Assembly (NCBI GenBank): GCA_018895075.1
Contig: JAHIOW010000048.1
Coordinates: 1-44,258, forward strand
Source of the DNA: Candidatus Omnitrophota bacterium
GTDB lineage: Bacteria; Omnitrophota; Gorgyraeia; Gygaellales; Profunditerraquicolaceae
Direction of reading: 5' to 3'
DNA length: 44,258 bases
Shown in pieces: positions 40,701-44,258 of the stretch (its first letter is position 1; each line of letters begins with the position of its first letter). A program made the position numbers and the translations under genes. The notes under the pieces are model-generated. The model ran no database searches. It was not told where the DNA came from and worked only from the letters and a program-made list of their open reading frames with translations.

Positions 40701-41857
40701 TTGCCCATTCCTACGCGCTGGTCCACCTGAAAGATCTTGCCTTCGGTCTGTATTGAAGGAGCAATAATAATCTCGACATCATGCATTTGTTTAAGGTCAG
40801 ATACCCCCAATGAACCCATGGAAGTTTTCAATGCGCCTATTAGATTTTGTGAACCATCATCAACCCTGGCCGGGCCAAAAATAATTTCTTTCAGGGTGCC
40901 GGTTGCCCCCACATAGATGCGCGTGCCACGGGGAAGATTTTCGTGAGAAGTGGCCATTCCCCAGTGATAACCTTTACCTGGCGCCTCTTTAGACCGGGCA
41001 AAACTAGAACCGATCATCACCGCATCTGCGCCACAGGCAAAGGCCTTACAAATGTCGCCGCCGCGGCTCATCCCGCCGTCAGTAATTATAGCCGCATACC
41101 TTCCCGTACTTTTATAATAAAAATCGCGCGCCGCTGCCGCATCTACAGTAGCAGTTACCTGCGGCACGCCAATCCCTAATACGCCCCGGGTAGTACAGGC
41201 AGCCCCCGGGCCAACGCCGATTAACAGCGCTGACGCCCCTGTTTCCAATAAGGATAATGTAGTCTCATAAGTTACGCAATTACCGATAATCACCGGGATT
41301 TTTATGGATTTACAAAATTTAAATAAATCCAGGCTCTTATATTCCCTGGAGATGTGTTTTGTGGTAGTAACAGTAGACTGCACTACAAATATATCTGCCC
41401 CGGCATTGACCGCAATCTTGGCAAACCTCTCAGCGTAGGCAGGTATAGAACTTACCACCGCAGAACCGCCTTTAGCCTTAATCTGCTGTATCCTTTTAGA
41501 GATGAGTTTCTCTTTTATGGGTTTGGTGTATATTGACTGGATTGATTCTGTTGCCTGCTGCGGCGTGGCCTTGGCAATCCTCTCTAAGACTATATTCGGG
41601 TTATCATAACGGGTCTGTACGCCGCAAAGATTCAATACCGCCAGGCCTCCCAACTTAGACATCTCCACAGCAAACCTGACATCCACCACCCCATCCATAG
41701 CCGCAGCCAGAATAGGAATCTTAAATTTTTTCTCTGCAATTTTAAAAGCAATATTTACTTCTCCAGGATTTACCGTCCTCTCGCCTGGGACAAGGGCAAT
41801 CTCATCAAAACCATAACAGCGCCGCCCCCGCCTCCCTATACCTATCCATTCCGCCAT
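40697..41857 (-). CDS. guaB3: GuaB3-family IMP dehydrogenase homologue (no CBS domains)
   Basis: A 386-residue barrel enzyme. It has the catalytic loop GPGAACTTRGVLGIGVPQ with C221 in the place of the IMPDH cysteine, LAAAMDGVVDVRFAVEM near the N terminus, TDGGMSRGGDICKAFACGAD, and the GuaB3-type tail GMATSHENLPRGTRIYVG with FGPARVDDGSQNLIGALKTSMG. The length and missing CBS pair fit the GuaB3 subgroup known from actinobacteria and cyanobacteria rather than classical GuaB (about 490 residues). The likely reaction is IMP to XMP with NAD+; the activity of this subgroup is less well settled than GuaB. It is first in the guaB3-guaA pair and sits behind a promoter. Confidence 0.9.
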   Translation of the reverse strand: MAEWIGIGRRGRRCYGFDEIALVPGERTVNPGEVNIAFKIAEKKFKIPILAAAMDGVVDVRFAVEMSKLGGLAVLNLCGVQTRYDNPNIVLERIAKATPQQATESIQSIYTKPIKEKLISKRIQQIKAKGGSAVVSSIPAYAERFAKIAVNAGADIFVVQSTVTTTKHISREYKSLDLFKFCKSIKIPVIIGNCVTYETTLSLLETGASALLIGVGPGAACTTRGVLGIGVPQVTATVDAAAARDFYYKSTGRYAAIITDGGMSRGGDICKAFACGADAVMIGSSFARSKEAPGKGYHWGMATSHENLPRGTRIYVGATGTLKEIIFGPARVDDGSQNLIGALKTSMGSLGVSDLKQMHDVEIIIAPSIQTEGKIFQVDQRVGMGK

Positions 41858-41867
41858 ATTATTGCTC

Positions 41868-41911
41868 CCTGCCTGCCCTGCCTCGCCGGCAGGCGGGCGG
41901 TAGGCAGGCTT
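41868..41911. repeat. GC-rich palindrome in the guaB3 leader
   Basis: CCTGCCTGCCCTGCC (41868-41882) faces GGCAGGCGGGCGGTAGGCAGG (41890-41910) across CGCCG. Repeated CCTGCC/GGCAGG words form an imperfect stem. It lies within the untranslated leader, 11 bp upstream of the guaB3 ATG, so it could also shape translation. It looks like a dispersed GCAGGC-type element. Confidence 0.6.
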
Positions 41912-41988
41912 TATGTAATTTATTATTCCTCAATGGGTTATGATTTAACATCTACTTTGTGGGGGTTATTTAAGAAATGAGTATTCAA

Positions 41989-42017
41989 ATTTTATATCAA
42001 TATCCTAAACTTGTCAA
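41989..42017 (-). promoter_or_regulatory. Sigma70-type promoter of guaB3-guaA
   Basis: On the minus strand TTGACA (42017-42012), a 17-bp spacer and TAAAAT (41994-41989) lie about 130 bp before the guaB3 ATG. The resulting ~125-nt leader contains the GC-rich palindrome. I see no known riboswitch in it. Confidence 0.6.
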
Positions 42018-42032
42018 TAATTATTTTAAAAT

Positions 42033-42065
42033 AAAAAAGGGCGAAGTTTTACCTTCGCCCTTTTT
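42033..42065 (-). terminator. Intrinsic terminator after groEL
   Basis: On the minus strand AAAAAGGGCGAAG, a six-base loop and CTTCGCCCTTTTTT form a 12-13 bp GC-rich stem followed by a U-tract, 20 bases past the groEL stop. The A-run on the other side makes it able to work in both directions. Confidence 0.9.
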
Positions 42066-42084
42066 CTAACAACTCAAAAACTAA

Positions 42085-43731
<1,647 letters not shown>

Positions 43732-43749
43732 TTACTCCTTTCTTGTCTC

Positions 43750-44040
43750 TTATTTTATTATAGCTAATATGTCTTCTTCGCGCATAATCAATAGTTCTTG
43801 CCCTTCTTTAGTTGTAATCTCATTACCCGAATATTTACCGTATAATACCCTATCGCCGGCTTTTACCTCTAAGGCCTTAACTGTCCCGTTCTCTAAAACC
43901 TTGCCTTTACCTACAGCTACCACTTCACCCTCTTGAGGTTTCTCCTTAGCGGTATCAGGTAACACTATGCCGCCCTTTGTCTTTGATTCTGCCTCTAAAG
44001 GCTTAACTAATACCCTGTCTCCTAATGGTTGAATCTTCAT
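43750..44040 (-). CDS. groES: Co-chaperonin GroES (Hsp10)
   Basis: A 96-residue co-chaperonin. It starts [20 protein letters not shown], has the mobile loop [20 protein letters not shown], and the roof/dome segment [14 protein letters not shown]. It caps GroEL as a heptamer. Length is standard. A TTGACA/TATAAT promoter with CIRCE lies 50-80 bp upstream. Confidence 0.98.
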   Translation of the reverse strand: MKIQPLGDRVLVKPLEAESKTKGGIVLPDTAKEKPQEGEVVAVGKGKVLENGTVKALEVKAGDRVLYGKYSGNEITTKEGQELLIMREEDILAIIK

Positions 44041-44071
44041 TCTCCTGCCTCCTCTCCATGTTCAGTTTATT

Positions 44072-44098
44072 TTAGCAATCAACTTCAGGGAGTGCTAA
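44072..44098. promoter_or_regulatory. CIRCE operator (HrcA-binding site)
   Basis: TTAGCAATC, nine bases, GAGTGCTAA. The right arm is identical to the consensus and the left arm differs at one base (consensus TTAGCACTC). It overlaps the predicted transcription start and the edge of the -10 of groES, as CIRCE sites do. It predicts an HrcA repressor elsewhere in the genome. Confidence 0.92.
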
Positions 44099-44125
44099 TT
44101 ATAAAACAAAAAAATATTTTGTCAA
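44098..44125 (-). promoter_or_regulatory. Sigma70-type promoter of groES-groEL
   Basis: On the minus strand TTGACA (44125-44120), a 16-bp spacer and TATAAT (44103-44098), both perfect consensus. The CIRCE element begins at the last base of the -10. Confidence 0.88.
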
Positions 44126-44258
44126 GACTTTTTTTGAGGTCTCTGAAAAAATCCTTGTTTTGTAATTATGGCGCCCTGACTAATAGCGCGTTTTCTTTCC
44201 TTCGTTTTAATATTTAAAGAACGCCTAATCCATCTCTTATCCTGCCCTAATGGCTAAA

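Noticed and set aside
41858-41988. Purine or other riboswitch in the guaB3 leader
   Set aside because: No purine-riboswitch core is visible; the only structure is a GC-rich palindrome of dispersed-repeat type.
44126-44258. An additional gene upstream of the groES promoter
   Set aside because: Minus-strand frames meet stop codons quickly and nothing recognisable appears; the stretch may only hold the tail of an upstream gene beyond the window.

Overview
The window looks like a chromosomal segment of an uncultured, deep-branching, Gram-negative-type bacterium. The gene mix resembles genomes assigned to Candidatus Omnitrophota: 7TM-GAF histidine kinases, a short RpoD-like sigma factor, a GuaB3-type IMP dehydrogenase homologue, lipoproteins carrying a GNRG(Y/F) motif, and dispersed GGGGAC-type palindromes. 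This assignment is inference from family resemblance, not a phylogeny. Every convincing protein gene and the single tRNA lie on the minus strand, so the genome order below reads from right to left.

Right part (44.2-35.3 kb) is housekeeping. groES-groEL has a sigma70-like promoter overlapping a CIRCE operator and ends in a strong terminator. Then come guaB3-guaA (GMP synthesis), dnaE (replicative polymerase) and an HU-family protein with its own promoter. HU leads into a dense run: hisS, aspS, a LysM lipoprotein, phoH, a PgpH-type HD phosphohydrolase, ybeY, recO and panE. The AspRS lacks the bacterial GAD insertion and carries the His31 typical of non-discriminating enzymes. YbeY has Asp in place of its third zinc ligand.

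Middle part (27.6-13.4 kb) begins with a roughly 190-bp non-coding element built from short inverted repeat arrays. A tightly overlapping operon follows: TPR protein, polX, apbE, nfnA, mgtE, nfnB, panB. The two Nfn subunits (ferredoxin/NADH/NADPH transhydrogenase) are separated by a magnesium transporter. Short repeat units have entered coding sequence here: the lipoprotein signal of ApbE is written almost entirely in such a repeat, and NfnB and HisS carry in-frame 7-mer or 8-mer arrays. Next are glyS, ppdK, the sigma factor, apt, a tRNA-Arg(CCT) starting two bases after apt, a small unknown ORF, a PHP-domain protein and a lipoprotein.

Left part (12.3-1.9 kb) is the most unusual region. It is a compact run of nine genes: PlsC-like acyltransferase, SRPBCC/START-acyl-ACP reductase fusion, 7TM-GAF histidine kinase, two single-domain receivers, aldehyde dehydrogenase, a second paralogous 7TM-GAF kinase, a third receiver and a GAF-HD-GYP phosphodiesterase. 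Several neighbours overlap by 4-11 bp. The layout places fatty acyl/aldehyde chemistry beside membrane sensing and cyclic-di-GMP turnover. It can be read as a lipid-derived signalling circuit loosely analogous to the DSF/Rpf system, but that function is a hypothesis.

The far left (1.9-0 kb) is accessory. It holds an AbiEii-type nucleotidyltransferase toxin with an XRE antitoxin, expressed from a near-perfect promoter that appears leaderless and carries two matching operators. A chimeric ORF remnant and an ORF fragment running off the edge complete it.
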